A model generated the notes under the pieces. That model was given only the letters and a program-made list of their open reading frames with translations. It did no database searches and was not told where the DNA came from. A DNA stretch of 64,000 nucleotides, from NCBI GenBank assembly GCA_965200805.1, contig OZ241384.1, positions 1,488,001-1,552,000 of the forward strand, written 5' to 3'. The stretch comes from MPNP01 sp026709725 (GTDB taxonomy: Bacteria; Pseudomonadota; Alphaproteobacteria; Rhodobacterales; Rhodobacteraceae). Numbering within the stretch: the stretch's first letter is position 1; the number at the start of each line of letters is the position of its first letter. This document shows positions 63,534 to 64,000 of this stretch, one piece after another. Both the position numbers and the translations under genes were made by a program.

Positions 63534-63984
63534 TCCTGAGACACAATCATCATCCCTGCAGACTGGCGATCCTGTGATCATCGGCATCGGTACCGACATT
63601 GTTGACATCCGTCGCATTGAAGCGGCGCAGGAGCGCTTCGGCAGCCGTTTCCAGAACCGAATTTACACCGGCAATGAACTGGCCACGGCACAACGCCTCA
63701 GGAATTCCGGCGGGTTTCTGGCCAAAAGGTGGGCGGCCAAGGAGGCCTGCTCCAAGGCACTCGGCACGGGTATGCGGGGCGGAGTCGCCTGGCGGAATAT
63801 CGAAACCTGTGCCAACGCCCGCGCCATGCCTGTCCTCGCTCTCACCGGTGGCGCCGCCCGGCGTCTGGCCGCGATCCTTCCGGTCGACCACATCCCGTAT
63901 CTTCATGTCTCCCTGAGTGATGAGCCGCCCCATGCGATGGCCCTTGTGGTCATTGAAGCGCTGCCGGGCAGCGGCACATCATGA
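63517..63984 (+). CDS. acpS: holo-[acyl-carrier-protein] synthase
   Basis: 155 residues as the longest form; GTG 63526 or GTG 63574 are alternative starts, the last giving the canonical start VIIGIGTDIVDIRRIE. Transfers phosphopantetheine to ACP. The metal- and CoA-binding motifs GIGTDIVDI and FLAKRWAAKEACSKALGTG are intact. Overlaps pdxJ and, by ATGA, the next gene at 63981. Confidence 0.94.
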   Translation: MMPVHDPETQSSSLQTGDPVIIGIGTDIVDIRRIEAAQERFGSRFQNRIYTGNELATAQRLRNSGGFLAKRWAAKEACSKALGTGMRGGVAWRNIETCANARAMPVLALTGGAARRLAAILPVDHIPYLHVSLSDEPPHAMALVVIEALPGSGTS

Positions 63985-64000
63985 CTCTCTCCATTCTCCC
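63981..64000 (+). CDS. start of the next gene (lepB by context), cut by the window end
   Basis: ATG at 63981 overlaps the acpS stop (ATGA) and reads MTLSIL before the window ends. In alphaproteobacteria acpS is commonly followed by the signal peptidase gene lepB, so that is the likely identity; six codons cannot prove it. Confidence 0.4.

Noticed and set aside
1..64000. tRNA or rRNA genes
   Set aside because: I saw no cloverleaf with a conserved TTCGAATC-type arm and no rRNA segments; a dedicated covariance search would be needed to exclude a tRNA.

Overview
The window reads as an alphaproteobacterial chromosome. The right end carries the order rpoZ, rel/spoT, pdxJ, acpS and the start of a further gene (lepB by context), and the block before it holds accA, a PatB/MalY C-S lyase, def-fmt, a DegT-family aminotransferase and rnhA. 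These housekeeping genes (about 47.9-53.8 kb and 59.7-64 kb) are intact and tightly packed. The rest is accessory DNA that looks very different: insertion sequence remnants, GC-rich non-coding repeats, broken genes, and a dense set of defence-type genes.

Layout. 0-23 kb: a broken GT11 fucosyltransferase at each end of the first 17 kb, two small membrane-protein operons, remnants of IS1634, IS630, IS30 and IS5 transposases, a KAP NTPase gene cut in two by an inversion, a decayed GDP-fucose synthase, one copy of a DUF262-HEPN cassette, a frameshifted ABC-ATPase/TOPRIM gene, a RelB antitoxin with a broken RelE, and long GC-rich tracts with dispersed and tandem repeats (3.2-8.3 kb and 19.9-22.4 kb). 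23-29 kb: an AAA ATPase plus subtilase pair of the IetAS type, and a frameshifted gene with an alkyltransferase-like DNA-binding domain. 29-38 kb: a RelB with a broken ParE/RelE toxin, more repeats, a Panacea (DUF4065) antitoxin and membrane toxin whose 3' end carries a methyltransferase transposon, then the second, inverted copy of the DUF262-HEPN cassette, here followed by an unknown gene and a SLOG-type gene. 38-41 kb: GDP-colitose/fucose sugar genes (colD with its diagnostic His, plus an fcl/colC homologue). 41-44 kb: an IS1-like transposon carrying a methyltransferase-HNH gene. 45-47.5 kb: a compact type II restriction-modification pair. 54-58.4 kb: an IS1595-family transposon carrying an EcoRI-type methylase and a DUF262-HNH nuclease, inserted exactly between antitoxin and toxin genes of a second Panacea locus.

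The strongest signal is mobile DNA methylation. Three complete elements with exact 8-bp target duplications carry DNA methyltransferases (32521..33905, 41233..44023, 54508..57893). Two have IS1595-type GGGGATTATATAC ends, and both of those sit in Panacea toxin-antitoxin operons. One methyltransferase has a 13-C tract just after its start codon, a signature of phase variation; its homologue has 8 C, is out of frame, and is further broken by a 149-bp MITE with the same type of ends. The second strong signal is a DUF262-HEPN-unknown-SLOG gene set whose first two genes exist as a perfect 1736-bp inverted duplication 18.6 kb apart.

Single-base frameshifts are common in accessory genes (both RelE/ParE toxins, SLOG, the ABC-ATPase, GT11) and absent from housekeeping genes. 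This fits relaxed selection in an IS-rich, possibly host-associated genome, although indel errors in the assembly cannot be excluded from the sequence alone. I identified no tRNA, rRNA or CRISPR array.
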